From contig JAGTQZ010000004.1 in NCBI GenBank assembly GCA_018396705.1, forward strand, positions 186,001-250,000: a DNA stretch of 64,000 nt. Reading direction: 5' to 3'. The DNA comes from Candidatus Bathyarchaeota archaeon (GTDB lineage Archaea; Thermoproteota; Bathyarchaeia; Bathyarchaeales; Bathycorpusculaceae). This document shows positions 53,775 to 64,000 of this stretch, piece by piece (positions within the stretch are counted from its first letter, which is position 1; each line of letters starts with the position of its first letter). The position numbers and the translations under genes are program-made. The notes under the pieces were generated by a model. It was given only the letters and a program-made list of their open reading frames with translations, was not told the DNA's origin and ran no database searches.

Positions 53775-53936
53775 ATGGATGATTTTTACGAGGAGGAAGA
53801 CGAAAGAGTTTATTATTGCCTACTCCGTGGACGGCAAATTTCAAGAGAGAAGTACGAGACATTTGCTGGTATGTGTCAAGAATGCTTTGAAATAGAAATA
53901 GACGATATTATTACGAAGATGGCTGAAGGGGGGTGA
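53775..53936 (+). CDS. Small 53-residue cysteine-containing protein
   Basis: The frame encodes MDDFYEEEDERVYYCLLRG, then a region with MCQECFEIEIDD, giving three cysteines (15, 34, 37) and an acidic N-terminus. GAGG lies 9 bases before the ATG. The stop overlaps the GTG of thioredoxin reductase (GTGA), the coupling seen for real operon genes. I know no family. A metal-binding or redox-carrier role for the neighbouring reductase is a guess. Confidence 0.6.
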   Translation: MDDFYEEEDERVYYCLLRGRQISREKYETFAGMCQECFEIEIDDIITKMAEGG

Positions 53937-54877
53937 GGAGCTTGGAGACATGGGATCTGATAATTATAGGTGCTGGACCAGCTGGCTTAACTGCGGGGAT
54001 ATACGCTGTCCGGAGCGGACTTAAGGCCCTAATAATCGAGGAGAAAATTGCTGGTGGAACCGTTGGAGACGCTCCAATTATTGAAAATTATCCGGGTTTT
54101 GAAAAAATAAGCGGAGCGGAATTAGCGCAGAAAATTGTGGGTCAATGTAGAAAGTTAGGCGCAGTTATCCATGAATTTGAAAGAGTTGTAGCTCTAGACC
54201 TGCAAAGTGGGGAGAAAACAGTCAAAACGGACAAAAGCGTCTATAGAGCTAAAGCGGTAATTATCGCTTCTGGTTCAAGTTACAGTGAGTTAGGTGTTCT
54301 CGGTGAGAGTGAGTTTAGAGGAAGAGGTGTGAGCTACTGTGGAATCTGTGACGGACCCCTATTTAAGGGTAGGCGTGTACTGGTTGTTGGTGGTGGAAAC
54401 TCAGCTGTAGCTACAGCTCTTTATCTAGCGGAACTCGCCTCGGAAGTTAGAATTGTTCATAGACGAGAAGCTTTCCGCGCTGAAGAAGCCCGTGTAAAAG
54501 CTTTGTTGGAAAAAAGCAACGTCCAAGTCTTATGGAATACTGAAGTAAAGGAAATTAAAGGCTCGAAGACTGTTGAAAAAGTTGTTTTATTCAACAATAA
54601 AACCGGAGAAACCCGAGAACTATCTGTTGACGGAATTTTCATTCAAGTTGGCGAGGTTCCAAACAGCAAGATCGCCAAAGACGCAGGCGTGAATGTAGAC
54701 GAGCACGGCTACATAATTGTTGATGTTCGCCAAAGAACAAACATTCCGGGCGTTTATGCTGCTGGTGACGTTACAAACCATCCGGTGAAACAGGTCGGAA
54801 CGGCTGTGGGGCAGGGAATAACCGCGGCTTTAGAAGCTTATGGCTATGTTAAGCGGCCATACTATTATGGGCAATAA
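53933..54877 (+). CDS. trxB: Thioredoxin reductase (NADPH-type)
   Basis: The 314-residue flavoprotein has the FAD motif [15 protein letters not shown], the redox pair CGICDG near residue 136, the NADP motif VVGGGNSAVATALYLAEL with HRREAFRAEEARV (the HRR pattern binds the NADPH phosphate), and the C-terminal FAD block GVYAAGDVTNHP. All functional residues of low-molecular-weight TrxR are present. The GTG start overlaps the preceding small gene. No thioredoxin gene is adjacent. Its location in the Hdr/Nfn island suggests a link between NADPH and thiol/disulfide chemistry there (inference). Confidence 0.92.
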   Translation: MRSLETWDLIIIGAGPAGLTAGIYAVRSGLKALIIEEKIAGGTVGDAPIIENYPGFEKISGAELAQKIVGQCRKLGAVIHEFERVVALDLQSGEKTVKTDKSVYRAKAVIIASGSSYSELGVLGESEFRGRGVSYCGICDGPLFKGRRVLVVGGGNSAVATALYLAELASEVRIVHRREAFRAEEARVKALLEKSNVQVLWNTEVKEIKGSKTVEKVVLFNNKTGETRELSVDGIFIQVGEVPNSKIAKDAGVNVDEHGYIIVDVRQRTNIPGVYAAGDVTNHPVKQVGTAVGQGITAALEAYGYVKRPYYYGQ

Positions 54878-54898
54878 TAAATGCGTTAATTTTGCTCC

Positions 54899-54978
54899 AA
54901 AAATATTATATTCCTATAACGTTATCTTTCAAAACTTCTAGCGCTGGTGGGCGCTTAAAAGGGTAAAGCGTTCGGAGA
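54899..54978 (+). promoter_or_regulatory. Promoter and leader of the ferredoxin-MvhD/Nfn operon
   Basis: A box A candidate AAAAATATTATATT (54899-54912) predicts a start near 54937. The leader then begins with a small hairpin AGCGC-tggtgg-GCGCT (54940-54955), followed by GGAGA (54974-54978) before the ATG at 54987. A hairpin at the very 5' end may stabilise the message. Confidence 0.45.
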
Positions 54979-54986
54979 AATGTTAA

Positions 54987-56195
54987 ATGAATGGTGAACG
55001 AACCATCGTTGTTAACATAAATCAAGACTATTGTAGTCGCTGTTCAATTTGCTATTCAGTCTGCCCCTATGAGGCTATCACGCGTGATATGGAAACCGGT
55101 AAGGTGGAAATAGACTTACGAAAGTGCCAAGTTTGTGGGATATGTTATAGTGCTTGTCCAGTATTCGCCATAGAAATCCTGTACTACGACTATAACAGTT
55201 TGGTGAAATATATTGAAGAAATGAAAGAAAAAGTCGGTACTGAGTCCCTTGTGCTAATGTGTCGCGGGAACTCTCCATCAACACGCGAAGTTGAGGAAAT
55301 TTTAATTGAGCAAGGCTTAAGCTTAAAGAATTATATCTCATTGCGCCTGCCATGTTCCGGTAGGGTTCCAACAGAGTTTATTTTCAAAGTTTTGGGTCTA
55401 GGCATTAAAAATGTTGTTTCAATACAGTGTGAAGATTCGTTTTGCCGCTTCAAGGAAGGCACAAAAATCAACACTAGACGCATGTTTTTGGGCAGAAAAG
55501 TTCTAGAGGAATTGGGTTTTGACAAAGACACCATTAGAGTTGTCAAGTATTCACGGAAAGTGGTTTATGATACATTGAAGTGTGTTGGCTGTGACAAATG
55601 TGTTTTCATATGTCCTTACTCCGCCATAGAAGCAGAACACTTTGCAACGCCGAAAATCCTTTATGACCACTGTATGGGATGTGGCGCTTGCGCCTTGGTT
55701 TGTCCACATCACGCCATTCAGCTCAAGGGCTTTGAATTTGAAAACGTTTTGAAACGTTATTGCGATTCTGCAGATAAGCTTAAAGCCGAGGGCAAATCTC
55801 CGGTAATTCTTGTTTTCTGCTGTCAATGGTCAGAGTTTTCAGCCCTTGATAACCCAGAGACTGTATTGTTTAAGCGAAACGCCGTTACGCTTGAGATACC
55901 ATGTTTTAAAGCTCTCGATCCAGTGCATATTGTCAATGCTTTAATGAACGGTTTTGACGGAGTTATTGCCGTTGTATGCTCTGCGGAGGACTGCAAGCTT
56001 CACGAGGGGCGGGATACTGCTGAAAGAAATATGTCAGTTTTAAGGAACTTTTTAAGAAAAGCTGGGTTGCTGGAACGTTTTGAACTTTTTGAAGCTTCTC
56101 CAAGAAATTTTGGCAGTTTCGAGAAAAAACTTGATGAGTTCATGCTGAAAATTTCAGCTTTGCCGCCTATTAAGCCCTTGAAAAAGGAGGCATAA
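54987..56195 (+). CDS. Tandem-duplicated ferredoxin-MvhD electron-transfer protein
   Basis: The 402-residue protein is a ferredoxin plus MvhD-like unit present twice. Unit 1: CSRCSICYSVCP and CQVCGICYSACP (residues 16-60), then an MvhD-like domain with VLMCRGN, LPCSGR and QCEDSFC (about 85-150). Unit 2: CVGCDKCVFICP and CMGCGACALVCP (about 197-242), then VFCCQWSEF, IPCFKAL and VCSAEDCKLHEG (about 272-335). MvhD carries electrons from hydrogenase to HdrA. Here it lies next to nfnA/nfnB rather than a hydrogenase, so it may bridge the Nfn-like module to HdrA1, whose own MvhD domain is dead (inference). Confidence 0.86.
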   Translation: MNGERTIVVNINQDYCSRCSICYSVCPYEAITRDMETGKVEIDLRKCQVCGICYSACPVFAIEILYYDYNSLVKYIEEMKEKVGTESLVLMCRGNSPSTREVEEILIEQGLSLKNYISLRLPCSGRVPTEFIFKVLGLGIKNVVSIQCEDSFCRFKEGTKINTRRMFLGRKVLEELGFDKDTIRVVKYSRKVVYDTLKCVGCDKCVFICPYSAIEAEHFATPKILYDHCMGCGACALVCPHHAIQLKGFEFENVLKRYCDSADKLKAEGKSPVILVFCCQWSEFSALDNPETVLFKRNAVTLEIPCFKALDPVHIVNALMNGFDGVIAVVCSAEDCKLHEGRDTAERNMSVLRNFLRKAGLLERFELFEASPRNFGSFEKKLDEFMLKISALPPIKPLKKEA

Positions 56196-56198
56196 AGC

Positions 56199-58440
<2,242 letters not shown>

Positions 58441-58613
58441 TGTCACTTTTTGATGCTTGCCAAATTTCCTAGAACAGAACTCTCTGCGTTTTCTTTTTGA
58501 ATTAGTCGAAGTCTATTACCCATTAGTTTGTAATGTTCAATTTTCTCGAAAGGACACTGAGTGCAAGAATTGAAATTTCATCTTTGCAACGTTTTCTAAA
58601 TTAACGAGAATGA

Positions 58614-58669
58614 ATTAAGCTTAATGAAGATATTATTTCTATTTACTTGAATAAGCTAAATTTAAATTA
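58614..58669 (+). promoter_or_regulatory. mvhG promoter with an upstream 12-bp palindrome
   Basis: In the 281-base gap after nfnB, box A-like CTAAATTTAAATTA (58656-58669) predicts a start near 58690. ATTAAGCTTAAT (58614-58625), a perfect palindrome, lies about 35 bases upstream, a usual operator or activator place. GGTGAG (58711-58716) is the ribosome site for the ATG at 58722. The rest of the gap is AT-rich without other features. Confidence 0.5.
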
Positions 58670-58721
58670 TAGAAACTGTAATAATGTAGCTTCATTAGAG
58701 TGCGACAAATGGTGAGCGAGC

Positions 58722-59672
58722 ATGGGGAAACCTCAAAAGTTAAAGTTTGCCTTCTACTGGGCAGCTAGCTGTGGCGGTTGTGAAATCGCTGTTTTAGACA
58801 TTAACGAGAAGATATTAGATGTCATAGCCAAGGCGGACATCGTGTTCTGGCCTGTTGCTATGGATATAAAATATAAAGATGTCGAAGCCATGCCTGATAA
58901 GAGCATAGACGTGTGCTTCTTCAACGGTGCCATTCGAAACAGCGAACAAGAATACATGGCGAAACTTCTGAGGAAGAAGTCAAAAGTGCTTGTGGCTTTC
59001 GGCTCTTGCGCCTGCGACGGAAGCGTTGTCGGCTTGGGTAACCTTTGGAACCGCGAGAAAATCTTTGAGAGAGCCTACTTTGAAACACCTTCAACAAAAA
59101 ACCCGGAGCGTATAACGCCTCAAACCAGCTTTAAAGCGCTGCAAGGCGAGCTTGAACTTCCCGAGTTCTATGACACCGTAAAAACATTGGCGCAAACCGT
59201 GGACGTGGACTACTTTATTTCTGGCTGTCCACCCCCAGTCCCGAGAATTATCGATGCTTTAGAAGCCATTTTAAGCGGAAAACTCCCGCCAAAAGGCGCA
59301 AACCTACTATTTAACAAGTCTATCTGTGATGAGTGCCCGAGAGAAAAGAAGGACCGCAAAATCACTCAAGTAAAGCGGATCTATGAAATAGAAGACGATT
59401 TCAAAACATGCCTCTTGGAGCAGGGCGTAATATGTATGGGACCCGCCACCCGCGGTGGATGCGGTGCTCAATGTTTGAAGGCGAATATACCGTGCACCGG
59501 GTGTGGTGGACCAGCGCCTCGTGTAACAGATCAAGGCGCAGCCATGATAAGCGCTTTCGCCTCTATAGCCACAGACCCCAAGGTAATTGAACAAGTTGTT
59601 GATCCCGTTGGAACTTTCTACAAGTATTCTTTGGCTAACTCAATCTTGCGGAGGAGGGTGATGCGTCCATGA
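58722..59672 (+). CDS. mvhG: F420-non-reducing [NiFe]-hydrogenase small subunit
   Basis: The 316-residue subunit carries the iron-sulfur relay from the NiFe site. WAASCGGCEIAVLD near residue 16 and FGSCACDGSVVGLGN near residue 90 are ligands of the proximal cluster, with GCPPPVPRIIDAL near residue 170. A C-terminal part with CDECPREKKDRK, GPATRGGCGAQCLKANIPCT and GCGGPAP supplies further cluster ligands. The pattern is MvhG (group 3c). There is no Tat signal, so it is cytoplasmic. It overlaps mvhA by 4 bases. Confidence 0.94.
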   Translation: MGKPQKLKFAFYWAASCGGCEIAVLDINEKILDVIAKADIVFWPVAMDIKYKDVEAMPDKSIDVCFFNGAIRNSEQEYMAKLLRKKSKVLVAFGSCACDGSVVGLGNLWNREKIFERAYFETPSTKNPERITPQTSFKALQGELELPEFYDTVKTLAQTVDVDYFISGCPPPVPRIIDALEAILSGKLPPKGANLLFNKSICDECPREKKDRKITQVKRIYEIEDDFKTCLLEQGVICMGPATRGGCGAQCLKANIPCTGCGGPAPRVTDQGAAMISAFASIATDPKVIEQVVDPVGTFYKYSLANSILRRRVMRP

Positions 59673-61126
59673 AGGAAATAGTTATAAATCCAATAACGAG
59701 GCTTGAAGGCCACGGAAAAATAACCATATTCCTAAATGAAGAAGGTGAAGTGGACGAAGCTTACTTCCAAGTTCCAGAGCTCAGAGGCTTCGAAAAGTTC
59801 TGTGAAGGCCGCAGAGCCGAGGACTTGCCCATAATAACACCCCGCATATGCGGTGTATGTCCAGTCGCCCATCACATGGCAAGCGCCAAAGCCCTAGACG
59901 CAGCTTTTAACGTGGAGCCACCAGAACCAGCTAAAAAACTACGCGAACTCATGTACTGTGGCTATTACCTCTATGACCACACATTACATTTCTACTATCT
60001 GGGCGGACCAGACTTTGTTGTAGGACCGGACGCACCGCCAGAAAAGCGTAACGTTATAGGCGTTATTGAAAAGGCTGGCTTGGAAATTGGCAAGGAGGTA
60101 ATAAAGCATAGAGCTTATGGTCAAAAGATAACCGAAATCTTGGGTGGAAAGGCAACTCATCCGGTAAGTGCATGTATTCCAGGTGGTTTTGCAAGACCAA
60201 TATCCGAAGAAGAGCGTCGAGAAATTGAGCGTATGGTGCGAAGTTTCCTTGATTTTGCCAAATTCTCACTGAAACTTTTTGACGACATAGTGCTGAAAAA
60301 CAAAGCTTACGTGGACTTAATTAAGAGTGAAGCGTACACGCTTAAAACCTACTATATGGGTTTAGTGGATAAAAACAACAAGGTAAACTTCTACGATGGG
60401 AAGGTACGTGTGGTAGATCCAAACGGACGGGAATTCGTCAAATTCACGCCTAAAGAATACTTGGACGTTATAGAGGAACGTGTGGAGCCATGGACTTATG
60501 TGAAGCTTCCATACCTTAAGAAGGTTGGATGGAAAGGCTTTGTGGACGGACCTGAAAGTGGCATCTACCGTGTCGGCCCCCTTGGAAGACTCAATGCTGC
60601 AGACGGCATGGCAACACCCCTAGCCCAAGCAGAATATGAACGAATGTATGCTACTTTAGGCGGAAAACCGGTCCATAACACATTGGCTTACCACTGGGCT
60701 AGATTAATTGAGTTGTTATACGCTGCTGAACGCGCTTTGGAGTTGGTAACGGATCCGGAGATAACAAGCAAAAACGTCCGCAACAAACCAGACAAACCTG
60801 GAGAAGGCGTAGGCATAGTTGAAGCTGCTCGCGGAACGCTTATCCACCATTACCAGTTAGACGAGAAAGCTTTGGCCAAGAAAGTCAACTTGATCGTGGC
60901 TACTACGCATAACGTGCCGGGCATATGCATGTCAATTAGAGACGCAGCTAAAGGCCTAATTAAGAGAGGCAAGGTTACAGACGGCATATTAAACATGATT
61001 GAGATGGCCTTTAGGGCTTATGATCCATGTTTTGCATGTGCAACGCACTTCGCCTTGGGTCAAATGCCCTTGGAGGTGGAGATTTATGGTAGCGATAAAA
61101 AGCTCGTCCGAACAATCAAAAGGTAA
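59669..61126 (+). CDS. mvhA: F420-non-reducing [NiFe]-hydrogenase large subunit
   Basis: The 485-residue subunit holds the NiFe centre. The L1 motif [11 protein letters not shown] near residue 60 and the L2 motif DPCFACATH near residue 452 give the four cysteine ligands. After L2 a tail of about 25 residues remains, which is normally removed by a maturation protease; none is encoded in this window. [10 protein letters not shown] at the N-terminus is also conserved. With mvhG and hdrA2 it fits group 3c hydrogenases that feed H2 electrons to HdrA. Confidence 0.95.
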   Translation: MKEIVINPITRLEGHGKITIFLNEEGEVDEAYFQVPELRGFEKFCEGRRAEDLPIITPRICGVCPVAHHMASAKALDAAFNVEPPEPAKKLRELMYCGYYLYDHTLHFYYLGGPDFVVGPDAPPEKRNVIGVIEKAGLEIGKEVIKHRAYGQKITEILGGKATHPVSACIPGGFARPISEEERREIERMVRSFLDFAKFSLKLFDDIVLKNKAYVDLIKSEAYTLKTYYMGLVDKNNKVNFYDGKVRVVDPNGREFVKFTPKEYLDVIEERVEPWTYVKLPYLKKVGWKGFVDGPESGIYRVGPLGRLNAADGMATPLAQAEYERMYATLGGKPVHNTLAYHWARLIELLYAAERALELVTDPEITSKNVRNKPDKPGEGVGIVEAARGTLIHHYQLDEKALAKKVNLIVATTHNVPGICMSIRDAAKGLIKRGKVTDGILNMIEMAFRAYDPCFACATHFALGQMPLEVEIYGSDKKLVRTIKR

Positions 61127-61157
61127 AAGTGGAGGGAGAAAAAAGAAGGTGAAAATT

Positions 61158-63566
61158 ATGGAAGAAGCCAAAGTTGGAGTCTTTCTATCTGACTGTGGTG
61201 GGCAAATTCCCAAAATCCTAGACTTCGAGGCTCTGACAAATTTTGTGAAGAGCGTCCCAGGGGTTGCATTAGTCGCTAGAGGGAGCGAGTTCTGGAGAGG
61301 TCAAGGCCTCCAAACGATAGTGGACGCTGTTAAAACTAAGAAGATAAACCGAGTGGTCGTTGCGGAAACTGTTCCAAAAATAAGCGAGGTAGCCATTTCA
61401 AAAGCCGTTGAAAGAGCTGGACTCAACTCACACCTAGTGGAGGTTGTAGACATTAAAGACCATTGTGCATGGCCGCACAGAGACATGCCTAAAGAGGCTA
61501 CGGAGAAGGCTAAGGCAATGATTCTGGCAGCTATTGAAAAAGCTAAGCTGATGGAGCCGATAGATAAGGCTGAGTTTCCATCCGTAAAATCCGTCCTTGT
61601 AATAGGCGGTGGAGTCGCTGGAATGCAGGCAGCTGAAGACTTGGCTGAAATGGGGTTCCAAGTTTACCTTGTTGAGAAAGAGCCATTTTTGGGTGGTTTA
61701 GCAGCCAAAGCCGTGCGTTTCTTCCCAACAGACGATTGCGCCATATGCATCCAGTCTCCGGCAAGCCTTACCGCTGTGACTCAAACTTCAAGAAAGTGTG
61801 TTTACCGTTCAGGCTTGTCGGAAATCCCAAATCTAAACATTTTAACAAACGCTAAAGTCGTGAAAGTCGAGGGCGGTCCGGGCAACTTTAAGGTGACTGT
61901 TGAACGTAGGCCTCGCTACGTGGATGAAAAGAAATGCGTGGCGTGTGACCTCTGCACAAGCGTCTGCCCGGTTGAATCGCCAGACGAGTATAACGCTAGA
62001 CTTTCGAAGCGTAAAGCCATCTACATAAACAAACCGCTTGTATACCCACCGGTCTACGTTATAGACGCTAAAGCATGCAAATTCCACGCGTGCGCCAAAT
62101 GCGTTGAAGTTTGTCCAACGAAAGCCATAAACCTCGACAAGAAACCCGAACACTTGACGCTTAACGTCGGCAGCATCATTGTGGCCACAGGTTTCCGTGA
62201 ATACGATCCAAGCGTCATCAAAGAATATCATTATGGCGAATACCCAGACGTGGTAACCCATCTAGAATTGGCGAGAATGTTAGATGCCTTCGGTCCAACT
62301 GGCGGCGTACCCGTTAGGCCTTCAGATGGAAAACCAGCTAAACGCGTAGTGTTCGTGCAGTGCGTTGGCTCAAGAGATCGCCGCTGGAATCCATACTGTT
62401 CGAGCATCTGCTGCATGATTTCATTGAAGCATGCCACCATGATTAAAGAGGCTTTTCCAGACACAGATTTAACCATATGCTACATAGACATCCGTGCGAC
62501 AGGCCGGGAACACGAATACTATTATGAAAAAGCCAGGGAAATGGGCGTCAAATTTGTCAAGGGGAGGCCTTCTGAAATAATTCATGATCCAGCCACAAAC
62601 ACGTTAATTGTTGAGGTAGAAGACGAACTTTTACGAAGGCTTTTGGAACTTGAAGCCGACCTAGTGGTTTTAGCCACGGCCATGGTTCCATCCGAAGATG
62701 CGAAAGAGCTGGCTCAAATCTTAGGCATCGAGCTTGACCAAGACGGCTTCTTTAAGGAGTACAATGCCAAGCTTAGGCCCACAGAAACAAAGCGGAGAGG
62801 GATCTTCATCTGCGGAGGCTCGGTCTTCCCGAAAGACGTGCCGACGGCTTCACTCCATGCCCACTCGGCGGCTGTGAAGGCTGCTAAGTTTCTTATGAAC
62901 GGCAAAATTGTTAAAGATTTGAGGGTGGCAGTTGTTAATCAAGACTATTGTGGAAACTGCCAATTCTGTCCGGTAACATGCCCATACGGCGCCATAACCT
63001 TAGAGCCTAAGGGAGAAGGGCACTTCGCTGCGAAGGTTTCAGAGCTTCTCTGCGAGGGCTGCGGTGTATGTGTTGGCACATGCCCAGTTGGCGCCATAGA
63101 GCTTCGCCACCTCAAGCCAAGCCAAATATCCGCCCAGATAAGAGCGCTGTTAGCCGTTAATGGCACTTCAAAGCCGCTTGTGTTGGCCTTCAGCTGTTCC
63201 GAATGTGGCCATGCAGCTGTGGATTCTTCTGGAATGGCTATGATGAGTTACCCAGCTAACGTTAGGGTGCTGCGGGTTCCATGCACAGGCATAATCCAAG
63301 TCCATCACATACTTGAAGCTTTCAAGGCTGGGGCCCAAGGCGTTATGGTGGTTGGCTGTAAGCCTGATGGATGCCACTATGAGGTTGGAAGCCAAAAGGC
63401 CAAACAAAAAGTGGAAATGGCGAAGATGCTGCTCCAAGCCTATGGTATAGAACCTGAAAGACTTGAAATGTTCAATTTGGTCTTCGTCGAGGGCGACAAA
63501 TTCGCTGAAGCAGCCAAAGCTATGACTGAAAGAGTGGAGAAACTAGGTCCACTGCAGTTTGCCTAG
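61158..63566 (+). CDS. hdrA: HdrA-MvhD fusion with degenerate N-terminal motifs (HdrA2)
   Basis: The 802-residue protein is an HdrA with a fused MvhD. In the N-terminal domain the usual cysteine motifs are changed: FLSDCGGQ, EFWRGQG and AETVPKIS replace CxCG, CS and CTPR. The FAD site GGGVAGMQAAEDLAEMG is near residue 152. Ferredoxin pairs CVACDLCTSVCP and CKFHACAKCVEVCP follow, and CGNCQFCPVTCP and CEGCGVCVGTCP near residues 595-640. The C-terminal MvhD domain is intact: FSCSECGHAAV, VPCTGI, GCKPDGCHYEVG. ATG 61158 has GAAGGTGA just upstream; the frame is open to 60999 inside mvhA. Context says it takes electrons from MvhGA. Confidence 0.92.
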   Translation: MEEAKVGVFLSDCGGQIPKILDFEALTNFVKSVPGVALVARGSEFWRGQGLQTIVDAVKTKKINRVVVAETVPKISEVAISKAVERAGLNSHLVEVVDIKDHCAWPHRDMPKEATEKAKAMILAAIEKAKLMEPIDKAEFPSVKSVLVIGGGVAGMQAAEDLAEMGFQVYLVEKEPFLGGLAAKAVRFFPTDDCAICIQSPASLTAVTQTSRKCVYRSGLSEIPNLNILTNAKVVKVEGGPGNFKVTVERRPRYVDEKKCVACDLCTSVCPVESPDEYNARLSKRKAIYINKPLVYPPVYVIDAKACKFHACAKCVEVCPTKAINLDKKPEHLTLNVGSIIVATGFREYDPSVIKEYHYGEYPDVVTHLELARMLDAFGPTGGVPVRPSDGKPAKRVVFVQCVGSRDRRWNPYCSSICCMISLKHATMIKEAFPDTDLTICYIDIRATGREHEYYYEKAREMGVKFVKGRPSEIIHDPATNTLIVEVEDELLRRLLELEADLVVLATAMVPSEDAKELAQILGIELDQDGFFKEYNAKLRPTETKRRGIFICGGSVFPKDVPTASLHAHSAAVKAAKFLMNGKIVKDLRVAVVNQDYCGNCQFCPVTCPYGAITLEPKGEGHFAAKVSELLCEGCGVCVGTCPVGAIELRHLKPSQISAQIRALLAVNGTSKPLVLAFSCSECGHAAVDSSGMAMMSYPANVRVLRVPCTGIIQVHHILEAFKAGAQGVMVVGCKPDGCHYEVGSQKAKQKVEMAKMLLQAYGIEPERLEMFNLVFVEGDKFAEAAKAMTERVEKLGPLQFA

Positions 63567-63598
63567 GAACGTCGCAAAACCTTAAGGAGAGAAGCAAA

Positions 63599-64000
63599 GT
63601 GGCTGAAGAAAAACTTCTCGACTTTGCAAGGGAAATAACTGGTAGACTCGGGGGAGAGACAATAACCAATTGCTATCAATGTGGCACATGTGCCAGCACT
63701 TGCCCAGTAGCGAGGACAACAGAACGCTATAACCCCCGTCAAATACTTAGACTTGCCCTTCTTGGGCAGAGAGACGAGATCCTTAAAGGCGATGCCATTT
63801 GGCTTTGTGCCTCATGCTATAACTGCCAAGAGCGATGTCCTCAAAAAGTTGAAATTGCAGACGTAATATATGCCTTAAGAAACATAGCCATTCAAGAAGG
63901 CAATACACCAGCAATATACACGGATTTTGCAACAGCCCTAATAAGCGAAGGCCGTCTAGCCCCAATCTCAAAATTCTTGGAAAAGAAGAGAGCAGAATAC
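63599..64000 (+). CDS. hdrC: HdrC-like iron-sulfur subunit, cut by window end
   Basis: The visible 134 residues contain two [4Fe-4S] motifs, NCYQCGTCASTCPVART near residue 25 and CASCYNCQERCPQKVE near residue 74, as in HdrC, which passes electrons from HdrA to HdrB. The GTG start follows AAGGAGAG. The frame is open to the window end, so a separate hdrB probably follows outside. The operon is mvhG-mvhA-hdrA2-hdrC. Confidence 0.92.
   Translation, partial: MAEEKLLDFAREITGRLGGETITNCYQCGTCASTCPVARTTERYNPRQILRLALLGQRDEILKGDAIWLCASCYNCQERCPQKVEIADVIYALRNIAIQEGNTPAIYTDFATALISEGRLAPISKFLEKKRAEY

Noticed and set aside
60999-61157. Extended N-terminus of HdrA2 reaching into mvhA
   Set aside because: The extra 53 residues are the out-of-frame shadow of the conserved MvhA C-terminus; ATG 61158 has a proper ribosome site.

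Overview
The window is a contiguous stretch of archaeal chromosome. Support for this comes from a thermosome subunit, RpoK/Rpo6, archaeal DnaG, family B DNA polymerase, RNase P proteins (Pop5, Rpp30), eL13, eL15 and eL38, geranylgeranyl reductase, deoxyhypusine synthase, F420 and methanopterin biosynthesis enzymes, and a tRNA interrupted by an intron. Having eL13 and eL38 together with Hdr/Mvh redox complexes and many large N-glycosylatable surface proteins fits a TACK-group anaerobe. Candidatus Bathyarchaeia is my best guess (inference, not proven). TTG start codons with clear Shine-Dalgarno sites are very common. No methyl-coenzyme M reductase genes, CRISPR arrays or insertion sequences are visible.

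Layout. 1-8 kb: RNA 3'-phosphate cyclase (cut by the window edge), FAU-1-type ribonuclease, dihydroorotase, Mut7-C RNase, then rpoK and thermosome on the other strand, a zinc protein and a rhomboid protease. 7.7-12.8 kb (minus): RNase P Pop5 and Rpp30, a COG1325 RNA-binding protein, eL13, eL15, Dph6, geranylgeranyl reductase and an Lrp/AsnC regulator. 13-21 kb: small zinc and membrane proteins, a site-2 protease, two secreted Ig-like surface proteins, an MBL hydrolase and a first CofE. 20.8-34.6 kb: a type IV filament locus: a beta-helix/PKD/Ig adhesin, an assembly ATPase, a membrane platform, six pilin-like proteins (one of 809 residues) and a prepilin peptidase. 34.6-46.7 kb: PfkB kinase, eL38, MetF-like reductase, a second CofE, a methanopterin-type MBL enzyme, tandem DHS-like and DHS genes, a strongly structured GC-rich intergenic element, TyrRS, Toprim protein, orphan pilin-like protein, DnaG, and a PolB whose proofreading motifs look destroyed. 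46.7-50 kb: tRNA-Arg(UCU) with a D-arm intron, and LeuRS.

50-64 kb is the most interesting part, a flavin-based electron-transfer island. A divergent pair (hdrA1 and an HdrC-HdrB fusion) is followed by a 53-residue Cys protein, thioredoxin reductase, a tandemly duplicated ferredoxin-MvhD protein, and NfnA-like and NfnB-like subunits. Next, under its own promoter, comes mvhG-mvhA-hdrA2-hdrC (cut by the right edge). The two HdrA paralogues have decayed in opposite halves: HdrA1 keeps the N-terminal cysteine motifs but has no cysteine in its C-terminal MvhD-like domain. HdrA2 keeps the MvhD cysteines but has lost the N-terminal ones. I infer two wired complexes: MvhGA feeding HdrA2 directly, and an Nfn-like NAD(P)H module feeding HdrA1 through the separate duplicated MvhD adaptor.
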